Part shown: positions 11,842 to 22,452 of the stretch, in pieces
How the letters are laid out: every line of letters begins with the position of its first letter
Position numbering within the stretch: position 1 is the first letter of the stretch
From: Epiperipatus broadwayi
Taxonomy: Eukaryota > Onychophora > Udeonychophora > Euonychophora > Peripatidae
Reading direction: 5' to 3'
DNA length: 64,000 nucleotides
NCBI GenBank assembly: GCA_028023455.1
Contig: JAQFVV010006335.1
Coordinates: 3,210,412 to 3,274,411 of the forward strand
Made by a program: the position numbers and the translations under genes
Notes under the pieces: model-generated
The model's database searches: none
Told to the model about the DNA's origin: nothing
The model's input: only the letters and a program-made list of their open reading frames with translations

Positions 11842-12430
11842 TCACCATTTTTCCATTCCACAATGCCTTTTCTGTACTGTTTCATAGTCTTTTTTTCTAT
11901 GATTCTTTGGTTCCCAATTCAGGCCCCAATCATTTTCATTAAATCTGATTGTTATTTCTCTCACTGCTAATTTGCTTATGATGGCTATTTTCCTTACTTT
12001 AGACATTGGATTGATGCTGAAATACCTCCATAAACTTTTTGGATGCTTTACTGAGAGTTCTTTCATCTGGCTGCCAACCCAATCCTTTAAAAATTTATTT
12101 ACATTAGTCTGGGCCAGTGAGTATTTTGTTGCAATCTCAAACCATTCTATTTTTATGATATTTCCCAGACTTTTCTTTTCTTTGCTCTTATTGTGGCTTC
12201 TCTCCATACTTTCTTCTTTTGCTACATTGCTATCTCACTTCCCCCCTTGACTACTCTCTTTTTCTATTCCTAATCACTGCTCTAACTTCTGAAACCTCTT
12301 TTCATTTCCTGAAGTCTTGATTCTATTTTTGTATCTGACTCTTATTTCTTCATAATAGTCTTCATCATGCTCATTTCTTTTTCTTTGTCTGTTTTCTGCT
12401 GGTCCATTTTCTTTTGTCTATAACTGTATT
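11842..12430 (-). pseudogene. Second ORF1-like remnant
   Basis: On the minus strand a start-like MDQQKTDKEKEMSMMKTIMK near 12405 meets several stops. A continuous frame then runs 12207-11842, with RSHNKSKEKKSLGNIIKIEW, KDWVGSQMKELSVKHPKSLW and KVRKIAIISKLAVREITI. The Met/Lys/Glu-rich start resembles the remnant at 6768-7525. The later Trp-containing part is better folded in appearance and is not matched there. I do not recognise a domain. LINE ORF1 or another transposon protein is the likeliest origin, because of the TE context and the decay. Confidence 0.35.
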
Positions 12431-12434
12431 TCAA

Positions 12435-12526
12435 CAACAAGCCAAGTTTAATTCCCAGTCCACAAAGTATTATACTGCATCTTATCATTTCCGAATATAT
12501 AACAATTCTTCTGAAAATCTGCTCTA

Positions 12527-12559
<33 letters not shown>

Positions 12560-13465
12560 CTGATTTATATTGCTTAAAATGAAAAATATCACATTTAATA
12601 TTACTATTTTTTAATTCTCATTATTTTCTGCCCCAAACACTCTCTACTCTACAAAGTCCCAGTATTGGGAGACTATTGTAACAAGTTCTACCTTTTCTCT
12701 ATATAATTACTAAGTTCAACTTCCTCTATCTTTATTTAAACAATTTTTATATGGCATGCTATTAAATGGTATTTGTAGTTAATATACAAATGAAACATTA
12801 ATTTTACCAAGATGGATACGAAGTAGCCATAGCCTGGAAACAAGTTGTTTTGAAGCTTAATCTCCCAACAATAAAAAAAAAAAATAATAATAGAAATCAT
12901 TATATAAATACCTGAGTCCTTGGTTTTAGTTCCTATTAACCACTATTTAATATTTTCCCAAGCAATATATTTATGTTTGTTGGTGCTTTCTGACTCCATT
13001 CTCCAATCTTATGCATGCATAAGAATTATATTGTCAGGATTTAATGAGAGTAATAACACTGTATTACTTCATGCTCAGCCACTAGCTAATTCATTGAGGG
13101 CGGCTAGTCATGAGACTGAGAGAGATGTGTTACTTTGGGGCAGTTTGCATAAAATTGTTTACTACATAAAACATATACACATTTGAATTAAACTAATAAT
13201 TATGAGATAACAAAAATAAATAAAGAAGAAAAGAACCACAAAAAAGAATGATAATAGTGCTCAATCTTTATTTTTATCAAAAACAAACTTTATTAAACCA
13301 GAAAATAAATACATAATATTTACTGATAAAATCAATAGGCAAATTAAAGTTCAATAAGCAGAATCTGTCAAGTGTTAACAAGTAAATAAAAAAATAAAAA
13401 ACAGAATAAAAATACAATTATATATATATGTCTTTTTTTTAAAAAAAAGGTAATTTATAATATCC
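12435..13465. other. AT-rich DNA with an (AT)n run
   Basis: Holds (TA)n at about 12532-12559 and A-rich stretches. The frame 12920-13186 is not convincing as a gene. Confidence 0.5.
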
Positions 13466-13469
13466 AACC

Positions 13470-13962
13470 TGGTCTTCAAATGTTAATAAAATCCCATGTG
13501 CTAATAAATAAATCTTGTGATGATATTCTATTGTCTCTTTCTTTTATCGTTCTGATTTTTCTAATTATAATCTTTAGAGAATCTGTACAATTAGAATTAA
13601 AGATAATATCACATCGAGTTAGCCATAAACTATATATTTAAAAAAGACACTTCTAATATCAGCAAAAACTCCTGCTTTAATTGCTTGTATCAATACATGT
13701 ATCAATGAGCCTTTATGTTTATAAATTGAGCTAATAAAATATCTACAAACTTGCAAATAACTGCATTCACCAAAAATGTGTTGAATCGTATCTTTATCTC
13801 TGCGACATAAACCACATAGACCATCAATTGAAGAATATTCAATGGTTTCTTGTTAAAAAAAACTACAAGTGGGTAGTGCATTTAAATTTATTTTTATCAG
13901 GAAATCAAAGTATTTTGGCTCCAGACCCCACCATCTAAACTTTTTCAACAGAATCTCAATCT
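13470..13962 (-). pseudogene. C-terminal fragment of the 25-30 kb LINE family
   Basis: Minus-strand translation gives GLEPKYFDFLIKINLNALPT, which lines up with LEPRFLDFLVKINLNSLQT of the large LINE's ORF2. After a frameshift in an A-run (about 13853-13862) comes a zinc-finger-like segment, CGLCRRDKDTIQHIFGEC, that aligns with CHNCHRTCETFDHMINDC (C-x2-C, H-x4-C) of the same protein. The following SYLQVCRYFI corresponds to AYEKIRTFIT. Only the last part of ORF2 is left, as expected for a 5'-truncated retrocopy, and later stops break it. The family match rests on direct comparison inside this window. Confidence 0.8.
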
Positions 13963-14051
13963 TTTACTGGGAGTATATGCATAAATATATATTTTTAGCA
14001 GATCAAATTATTATTAATTATACAAATTAAATATTTTCTCTTTAAACTTAT

Positions 14052-14236
14052 ATATATATAAGACATATTTTGCAGGTTCATCCATGTTAAAAAATTTAAA
14101 TATTGATATACCGACATTTCGACTTGATCACACAAGTCATCCACTGGGTGACTTGTGTGATCAAGTCAAAATGTTGGTATATCAATATTTAAATTTTTTA
14201 ACATGGATGAACCCACAAAATATGTCTTTTATATAT
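14052..14236. repeat. Near-perfect 185-bp hairpin
   Basis: The arms are about 90 nt each and meet at a tiny loop (14140-14148, TCCACTGGG, where CC and GG can pair too). Left-arm landmarks AGACATATTTTGCAGGTTCA and CACAAGTCA find their complements TGACTTGTG and TGGATGAACCCACAAAATA on the right. Only a handful of mismatches are visible. It could be a short foldback MITE or a hairpin-RNA source. The frame through it (14084-14305) is a by-product. Confidence 0.9.
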
Positions 14237-14261
14237 GCAACCTGTGAAAATCTTCATATCA

Positions 14262-14267
<6 letters not shown>

Positions 14268-14303
<36 letters not shown>
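14268..14303. repeat. (CA)n/(TA)n microsatellite
   Basis: CACACACACA followed by a TA run, directly after the hairpin. Confidence 0.9.
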
Positions 14304-14308
<5 letters not shown>

Positions 14309-14882
14309 AACAGAATTAATTACAAGTTATGCTGTGAGATTAATAATATGTGCACATCTACATTTGAAGTAAAAATAAGTTGTTATCTTTTGATTCCTGA
14401 GGAAGTTAGATTGTCCATATACATGAATAAAGTAAGCTTACTTAATAAGTTGAGAGTCATAAAGAGTGTCCATCAAGAAAGTTTGTTTATAGTATTTGAG
14501 GAAATGATGTGTCCAAATGATTGACATGCCATCATGGGACTATGGATCAACTTTGATTTACTTCATGGGCTTATGGGAATGAAAACCCAGCAAGTCTAAA
14601 GTTTCATCCCAACATTTTCATGTCAGCTAACATATATATTTTTCTTGCAATATTGTAGGTCCAAAAATTAATGGCACTTATAATAACAGCATAAAGTTCT
14701 ATTTAATATCAATATGAATCAGAAACAAAAGACCCCACTTTATTCTCATTTGGCTATTTACATTCTTTTCTTATTTTTTTGAAGCTTTCTTTTATCCTCA
14801 GGGCCTTAATTTCCATCATTCTTCCAAATGTTCTACATTTTAAATTTTATCCTACTCGATCTCTTCAGTCTTGGACATTACA

Positions 14883-15155
14883 ATTTTAGATCTGAGTCTT
14901 TTTGCTTTTTGTTTTTTTATTTTACAAAAGAAAAGTTTTTAGCACATTTTTATCATATTTATAATTTCGTTAAAATATTTTACAGAACATAACTTTAACA
15001 GGAATTTACATTAACAGCATTCTATATACAAGAACAAAAGTTGTTTTATTCTACATTTTCTTATCTTCTTAAAACAAAATTAGATACAATAAAGTTTATA
15101 CATTAAATACATTTTTTAGAATATTCTTTTACATCCTATATATATATATTGTAAC
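14883..15155 (+). repeat. Dispersed repeat C, copy 2
   Basis: Longer copy of the repeat at 10498-10700. The extra middle part (about 14975-15055) includes ACAGAACATAACTTTAACAG. It ends in ATCCTATATATATATATTGTAAC, so it also abuts (AT)n followed by TGTAAC, the same end motif as the LTR-like repeats. Confidence 0.8.
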
Positions 15156-15159
15156 TGAA

Positions 15160-16335
15160 AATAAAAATAGATAACCATTTGTAACAGAAATAAAAATAGA
15201 CGAAATTATTAATTATTAAAATATGTTTATAATCTGTCCCATTTGAAACAGTAAGAAAAATTTGTAAGAGCATACAAATTACTGTAATGATAAAAAAGGC
15301 TACTATATTGTAATCGTTTAATATATAGATGAGTGATAAAATGATAGTTGCTATAATTCAATAACTAAACACTAAACAGGATATATGATATGCTCCAGTG
15401 GTTCATCATTTGTAACCAAGTAAAATTAAATGAGAAATGAATTTACTGTGTTAGCTAAAATACAATTTATAATTAAATAAGGATGGCGCTAACATATAAA
15501 TAAGAACATATGCATATCATGCTCTATTTGGTGTCTATTTTTAATTAATTAAATATAACATTATAGCCCGTTTGCAGCTATCCTAAACATTAATTCTGTC
15601 ATGCTAATAATGAAATAAATAAATTATCTCATTTCTCAACACTTAAAATAACAAAAATTAAAATTAAAACCACTATCATTAAAGATTTAAAATATTTCGA
15701 TATTGGGAAGTCATTTAATCAATAAAATATATTAACCATTGTCATCAAAAAAATAATATTAGATATAGCAACCGAATAAAGGTACTGTAAGATCCCTGGA
15801 GTGCATTATGCTTATCTCCAATAATAGGTTCTGTTAACCAAGAATCCTTCTCCTTTCTCTTTCCCTGTTAATATGACCATTCATGGTCACACACACACAC
15901 ACACTGGTGCTATTTATAACAACTTATATAAAAAAATATTATATAAAGTTAATAAGTTGGAAAAGAGATGGGATCATTTTTATTCAGTTTAGCTAAGTAC
16001 ATGTGTTTTCCACAAGCGCCACTAGATTGTTCTAAATCTAGATAAATATTATCTGTGCATAGGGTACTGAGTTCAAACTCATTTGGTACATTATTACTAC
16101 ACATGACTTGGATGACTAATGAACAAAAAAATATGACATTCTTATATTTTATCTATGTCAATAAAATTACAAGGTCCCAATATCACAAAATTTTTATATT
16201 AAAGACTCTTATAAATATTACTAGCTCATTTGTCTATATTGATGAACAGATGCAAAAAAAATACTCTTATTAATGGCTTCCAAATAAACATAGTAAATAC
16301 CATTACTTAAGTGGATGGCCATGAAACTATTTACT
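15160..16335. other. No recognisable gene
   Basis: Includes the short palindrome TGACCATTCATGGTCA near 15876 followed by (CA)n. The frame 16055-16273 has no ATG support as a gene and no homology. Confidence 0.5.
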
Positions 16336-16339
16336 TAAC

Positions 16340-16920
16340 TTAATTATTTATCATAATATAAAGATGATAATGATGATGATAATGATGATGATGATCAGCC
16401 ATAGCTTTATAATGAACTCACAACAATAAATTTATCTTTATAAACTCATAGGCACTTATTAAAATCATCCTATTTCAAACTGGGATTTAAATATTACAAG
16501 TGATGATGAATGATCATCATGAATATCCCCACATGATATTCAACTTTCTATAAACTCTTTTTTTTACTAACCATATTAACTATTAATCTTGGGTTTGATT
16601 GAATGATTATTATTTATCATATCAATGATGATGGTGATCATAACTCATGTAGAGTACTATGTTTAAATGTTGTTTCACTCAATCATATGATATCCATCTT
16701 TGATGAGGATGATCAAAACTCATGGGCATAACATAATTTTAGCTTTCTATTATTAACTTATAATTATTAAAGCTTGGTTATTATCAAGCATAATCCTTAA
16801 ATACTTAAATGTAAATCAACATTCTAGCTTACTTAACATTTTGCGAGGCTTGCTTAATCTTTGTGAGTGCTGATGATTCTTAATATCTGTGAATGATGAT
16901 TATGATGATCATTTAAAACA
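16340..16920. repeat. Region rich in GATGAT/ATCATC words
   Basis: GATGATGATGAT at about 16379-16394 is followed by scattered related segments such as GATGGTGATCATAACTCATG and GATGAGGATGATCAAAACTC roughly 85 bp apart. This looks like a degenerate tandem array. No gene. Confidence 0.4.
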
Positions 16921-17484
16921 GTAGAATCAAGACAAGAAAATACAACAATATTTTTAATAACAACTCGGAAACCAATTAAGATATATAATTATAATTTATT
17001 AATACTATTCTTCTTTCTTTCTTTAAAATCAAATTAATAACTGTACAATTGATTCTATTATTATATTAACTATAGAATTAATACAAAATTTTAGATACGC
17101 ATAACCAAATAAATTTAATATACAAGTTTTTCAATTTTTTGATATAAGCTGGTTTAAATTGATATTAGAAAAAAAATCTATAAATGCTTACTTAAAACTT
17201 TCCCTATTTATTACATATCACAGAAATAAATTTCATATGTAATGTGTGTGTTTTTCTTTCATTCTGATGTAAACGTTGCTCTACAATTTACTATACTTAA
17301 ACTAATTATGCATAACCTATTCCTTTGACATGTTTGTTTAAGCAGTTATACACGCACACATTCGGTAATGTTAACATATATGTTTAAAATATATACCCCT
17401 ATATGATGGATTCATACATAAATCATATATAAAAATATTATTGCAACCCTGAGTAACAAAATAAATGATATCCTGTCTAATATG

Positions 17485-17514
17485 CAAAAATAAATAAATA
17501 AATAAATAAATAAA
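17485..17514. repeat. (AAAT)n microsatellite
   Basis: About seven AAAT units. Confidence 0.9.
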
Positions 17515-17519
17515 AACAT

Positions 17520-19300
17520 TATAAATCATATTCAGCTGGGTTGCTTATTATCACAATCAATAAAGAACAATTAAAAAAAACATCTTAGTATTACAATATA
17601 TAATAAAAAAAAATAAAAAAATAATGAAAATTTAAGTTTGAAGATTTAAACTGTGTTTGTGTTATGTTATGTGATATTGAGAATAACCATCGATAAACAA
17701 GCCCTTAATGTTTCTGTATCAAAAGAAAAAAATGTTTTGATTCTATAAATTAAATTTTACTTTTATTAAGTAAAAATAAAAGATTTGTTAATGAAAGTTC
17801 AAAGTTACCCAATTACTTTCACTTCCCATGAACATCTCAGGTTTGAATTTTCTGACTGCTCGCCTAACCTAGCTTCAACTGGCGGGTTGAACCATTTAAA
17901 AAAAGGAAAAGTTTTTGCAGATACTTTTAAGATAAACATGAATTAATGGACTTGCTTATTTCCACAATTTTAAAATTATTTATTGCCAATACTTTTGATA
18001 ATGATGAATTGTTTGACTCGCTTGTTTCCAATTCTTAAAAAAAAAATCATTGTAGACACTTTAGATGAATGTGGGGAAAACTTTTAAAAAAAATTGATTC
18101 ATAACTTAATCAAACCTAGTTATAAGGCCTTTATACAATTTCCTTTTTTTTTCTCTTCACTCCCCTTCTCCCTCCATTCATAGGCAATGAACCCATAATA
18201 GGCCAGGAGCCAAAAAAGAAGCATTTCAAATAGCTTGTGTGGTTGGCTTTAAACTCAATCATTCTGTTGGTTATAAAGGACTTTTGGTATAAGTCCATGG
18301 ATACATCAGTGAGTTAACCCATAGATGTCAGATTTCAAGAAGCAGAAGAAGTGGCTTTAGCAAGGCAAATTCATTGTATTATACATGGCAAAATATATTA
18401 ATATCATTATATGTAATTGTCAATAATTTCTTCCAAGAAATTCAATTTTGTTCCCTTTCTTTATCTTAATCTTGCTGGGAATTACTTATATATATGCACA
18501 TCTTCATCTATACTGACTTTAAAACAACAGACATTTTTCTCCTTCCTCAATTTTTAAAGAGAGAAAAAAAATCAATCGCTCACACTCTTTAAAAAAAGGA
18601 AAACTGTCCATTTTCTTTGGTTTTCACGAACTCAATCATTACATCTCTGTCTAATAATAATGAAAAACTGATCACCACATCTCTTCTTTAATAAAATTGA
18701 AAAAACTGAGCTTACATCTCTTCTTTAATAACATTGAAAAAAACTGACCCCTCTAAATATTGTTTCATTCATTTATATTGTGAATCTTGGATCAAAGAAA
18801 AGGACCACCTGGAAATCCTATCTTGAGATAAAGATCAAAGCTTCATAAGTTTGATGGTCTGTTGCAATTAATAAAGAACTTAGGATTAATTGTTACATTT
18901 ATTCCATCCAAGCATCACTCCCTCTCTAGATATCTACAATCTAGATAATACAAAAAAAAACAAAGTTTGCAGTCTTAGTCATTAAAGATTTGTGTAAAAA
19001 TGTTTTATGTTTAAAACATCTATACTCACACATGTACATTTTCATATCCTAATCTACTACTCTTGATCACTTTACTTCACACTTTCTTTCTGATCTGCTT
19101 TATTTAATAAGAATATAGCTAAATAATTTCAACACATTGTTTAATGAAAATATAATAAAACCCTATATTAAACATTGTTTCTCATTGCCTTCTCTCTTTA
19201 CAACTGCTTATTTATTAACTATTTATAAACTATATAATAATAAATGCGTATATATATCCATATATATAAAAGATTTTTTTTTCTTAATTAAATAATATAT
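17520..19300. other. No recognisable gene
   Basis: Homopolymer runs and short open frames. Two similar lines near 18655-18740 (ACATCTCT-TCTTTAATAA-ATTGAAAAAACTGA) form a weak ~55-bp direct repeat. Confidence 0.45.
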
Positions 19301-19566
19301 ATGTGTGTGAAATGAGAACATATACATACAATATATATATATATATAAAAATTATTAATCAATGTCTGTATTCCAATTATAATAAAATATATATAATTAT
19401 TCGAAACAATACAATAATTAATACAGTAAAACAATATTTTAAAAAAACAAATATATACCAATTTAATAGAAGTACTTTCAACTATCTATGTAGTCGTTGT
19501 CAACTAGATTCAAATTGTATTAGAAAAAACTGTTACAAATGTAAACAAAAAGTAATACGTCATACA

Positions 19567-20172
19567 TCAATTTTCCCACAATTCATTAATTTTTATATTG
19601 GCGGTCTGTCTATTTATCAACTGTTGCTTTTCACTTTTTATTAACATAGCTTCTTTAATTTTGCGTTTATTATTATTTCTTTCAATACACAAAATCTTAA
19701 CTTTATTAAAATCAAAACCATAATTACATGTTACATTATGATCAAAAAATACTGATGGTGATACATCATCATTTCTAACATTCTCTTGTCTTGATTTTTG
19801 CACTCGTTTATATAACAATAAATGCTCCTTTGATCTTTTCTCCAATGTACATCGAGATTCCCCAATATATGCCTTTCCACAAACACATAGCCATTTATAT
19901 ATTGCACAACTTTGATTTAAAATACTACACCTATTTTTTGAATTATTTATTAATCTATTTAAATTAGGAGTAGTATAAAATGCAACTCGACATATATTTT
20001 TATATATCTGTTTTATAAATTTCACTTGTTCATTACAAATAAATGGTATTGATATCCAAGTATATTTTATCTTATCAATATCTATAGCATCTAAAATATT
20101 TCTATTATTATTAAACTTAGTAACAATATTATAAGTTAATTTATGATCATATCCAACATTTAACAAATCCAT
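19567..20172 (-). pseudogene. PLE-A GIY-YIG endonuclease domain
   Basis: Downstream half of the PLE-A polyprotein, in the same frame as the RT. Counting from the methionine at 20172, CAIYKWLCVCGKAYIGESR (residues 89-107) holds the two halves of the GIY-YIG signature (Y92, and YIG at 102-104) and the catalytic Arg (107). FFDHN (143-147), KIKEA with the likely metal-binding Glu (174) and LINRQ (186-190) follow in the order usual for PLE endonucleases. Cysteines around the core are also characteristic. The enzyme nicks DNA to prime reverse transcription. The domain looks intact, but it is separated from the RT by a stop, and the element is truncated. Confidence 0.88.
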
Positions 20173-20196
20173 AATAAATACATTTATGTTACTTAT

Positions 20197-20646
20197 TTAA
20201 TCAGAACTATATTTACATAATTTATTATTCCTAAATAAAAATGATTTTAAACCGGATAATTTATGTGCTATTGGCATATTTGAATACCAAGGAATATATC
20301 CTCTTTTTTCAATATCTTTTATTGCCATACAATAATCTAATTTATTTTTATTACGGGTAATTTTAATATCTAAATACTGAATTGACATTTTTTCTTCAAA
20401 AGATTTACTCCATTTTAAACCTTCTAAACTATTTAATTCATTGAATAATACATTTATAATATCTAAACTTCCACAAACAAAAACATCATCAACATACCTG
20501 TAATAAATTTTAATACCTTGGCAATATATATTATTATTAAGAATTATATCTTCATATCTTGATACTACAAAACTACATATTTGTGAAACTACAGGAAGTC
20601 CCATAGGCCATCCGTAATCCATTTTATAATAATTTTCATTAAACAT
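20197..20646 (-). pseudogene. PLE-A reverse transcriptase, C-terminal part
   Basis: This is the RT half of PLE-A. GWPMGLPVVSQICSFVVSRY matches the RT motif with a conserved MG-P, YRYVDDVFV contains the catalytic YVDD box, and SIQYLDIKITR is the following conserved strand. GYIPWYSNMPIAHKLSGLKS is typical of the PLE thumb. The frame opens further upstream to about 20724, so the ATG at 20646 is internal. The catalytic aspartates of motif C are present, while motif A (LDV) has been lost by truncation. The TAA at 20197 lies where PLE-B has a coding codon, so it is a nonsense mutation and not the natural end. Confidence 0.88.
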
Positions 20647-20764
20647 AGCATATATATTTTTATCAATAAAATATAATACATCATTTACAAATTTTACTTT
20701 TTTAACATCAACTTTTTTTAATTATTGTATTGTTTTGAATATATATATATATTTATATATAACA

Positions 20765-21593
20765 GCGTATTTGCTAATGTAAAATTACATAAAGAAGATT
20801 ATCCACTTAGAATAATTTTGAATTTTGGAGGGTCTTTTATGTATAAGACTAGTAAATTTATAGCTAAAATTTTACAGGATTTTCTTGGATTTGGAAAATA
20901 TTCTGTAACGTCGTCATTTGATTTTGTTGAAAAAAATTGAAGATTTAAGTTTGGACTGTGATGATGTTTTAGTGTCATTGGATGTTTCTGAAATGTATGG
21001 ATCTATTGATAGAGTTGATTCAATTAAGATAATTCATCAAGGTTTATTGGAGAAGAAAGTGGATAATCAATTAATATGTTTTCTGATGAAGGCTTTAAAT
21101 TTTATTGAACAAAATATTGTTGCATCCCAATGGGAAATTGAACAAAATAAAAGGATGGCCAATGGGATTACCAATGGTAGCACAGTTATGCAGTTTTGTT
21201 TTGTCATGTTATGAAAAAAAGATTTTAAACAAATTTATATTTATGGGAAATATTAAGATATATACAAGATATGTGGATGATGTTTTTGTATGTGCTTCTT
21301 TAGAAATGATTGATAAAATTTTTGAAGAATATAATAAATTAAAAGGTCTTAACTGGACTATGGAGAAAGAATATAATAATAGTATTAAATATTTAGATTT
21401 GATGATCTCAAGAAACAATAGTATGATTGACTATAAATTGTTTATTAAACCTATTGAAACGAGAGGGTATATTCTATATTTATCTAAAATGCCACATAAT
21501 TATAAAATGGCTGGTTTTAGGTCTTTTTACATAGAAATAATATTTTGTGTAAATATGCATGTGACAAAAAGAAAAATATTGAAAATTATGTAA
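20765..21593 (+). pseudogene. PLE-B reverse transcriptase (frameshifted)
   Basis: Three frames are needed. The first, to 20940, has KLHKEDYPLRIILNFGG and YKTSKFIAKIL, the PLE version of the RT fingers. The second, 20918-21214, has DDVLVSLDVSEMYGSID, motif A with its aspartate. The third, 21105-21593, has GWPMGLPMVAQLCSFVLS and TRYVDDVFV, motif C with both aspartates, then YLDLMISRN and RGYILYLSKMPHNYKMAG. All core catalytic residues are therefore readable, but no single frame can produce the enzyme. Codon use is as AT-rich as the surroundings. Confidence 0.88.
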
Positions 21594-22212
21594 GTGAATT
21601 ATTAAGTGTAGGTTATAATATAAAAGAAATTTATCAAGTGGTTTGTCAATATAGAAAGAAAATTAATATGAATACTGGTGACGAAAAAATTGAGAGTAAG
21701 AAGTGGATTTCTTTGCCTTTTTATAATAATAATTAAGTAAAATTTATGAAAAAAGTTTATAATAGTATATATAATGTTTCATTTTATGGATTGGGTAATT
21801 TAAATAGAATGGTTAATAATTCAAAAGATAAGTTAGAAAAAAATATTGTGAGTAATATATTTATAGAATTTTTTGTGGGTGTAACTTATCATATGTGGGG
21901 GAATCTAGATATAATATTGAGAAAAGAATTAAAGAACATAAATTGTTGTATAAAAGAGTTTTGAAAAATGTACAGATATGTAATGATAATAATAAAGAAG
22001 TCAAGTTATATACTGAATCTGTTTTTTATGATCATGATAGGAATTGTAATTTTAAATTTGATTTTGATATAAAAAAGATAAAAATTTTAGGTCAAGAGAG
22101 AGATAATGAAAAAAGAAAAATTAAAGAGGCAGTTTTTATTAGTATGTATAAAAATACGATAATAAACAGACAGTCAGCAAATGTTAGGATTAATGAATTG
22201 TGGGATATTTAA
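21594..22212 (+). pseudogene. PLE-B GIY-YIG endonuclease (frameshifted)
   Basis: The linker SELLSVGYNIKEIYQVV (frame to 21736) matches PLE-A's DLLNVGYDHKLTYNIV. After an in-frame TAA at 21735 comes MKKVYNSIYNVSFYGLGNLN, then a frame change inside the GIY-YIG core. CNLSYVGESRYNIEKR (about 21870-21920) carries the YIG half and the catalytic Arg. The last frame, to 22212, adds FYDHDRNCN, KRKIKEAVF with the Glu, and INRQSANVRINELWDI. The domain is complete in content but disrupted. Confidence 0.88.
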
Positions 22213-22399
22213 ATCAATATGTGTTTCCAGTTGGTAATAGATGATTCCATTTTGAAAGTTGAGTTGAAAATGATTATGAATATAATCGAAAATATTTCTT
22301 TATGAGTTTTTATTTATATTATATTATAAATTGTTTACCGCTGTTTGGAATATATTTAAGTTTCGTTATTGTATTATTAATATTAGTGGACATTTATTT

Positions 22400-22402
<3 letters not shown>

Positions 22403-22436
<34 letters not shown>

Positions 22437-22452
22437 ATATATATATATATAT
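22403..22452. repeat. (AT)n microsatellite
   Basis: Almost pure AT repeat between the PLE-B 3' end and the LTR-like copy 2. It is the apparent insertion site of the latter. Confidence 0.9.

Larger units (their letters stand above)
19567..20724 (-). mobile_element. Penelope-like element PLE-A, 5'-truncated
   Basis: The minus-strand frame runs from inside the reverse transcriptase (about 20724) to the end of the GIY-YIG endonuclease at 19567, broken only by one in-frame TAA at 20197-20199. Domain order RT then GIY-YIG is diagnostic of Penelope-like elements. Everything upstream of the RT region before GWPMGLP is missing. The element is joined head to head with PLE-B, about 40 bp of AT-rich DNA away. 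The two are homologous but clearly diverged in protein sequence, so they are two insertions or family members and not one recent inverted duplication. Confidence 0.92.
20765..22212 (+). mobile_element. Penelope-like element PLE-B, multiply broken
   Basis: Plus-strand PLE starting inside the RT (KLHKEDYPLRIILNFGG) and ending after the GIY-YIG domain (NVRINELWDI). At least four frame changes and one in-frame stop split it. It therefore covers more of the RT than PLE-A but is more decayed. Its ORF is followed by about 190 bp of AT-rich 3' sequence, then (AT)n and the LTR-like copy 2. Same subfamily as PLE-A: both keep SVFF/YDH...CN, IKKIKIL/FNKVKIL and INRQ(S/T)AN. Confidence 0.92.
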
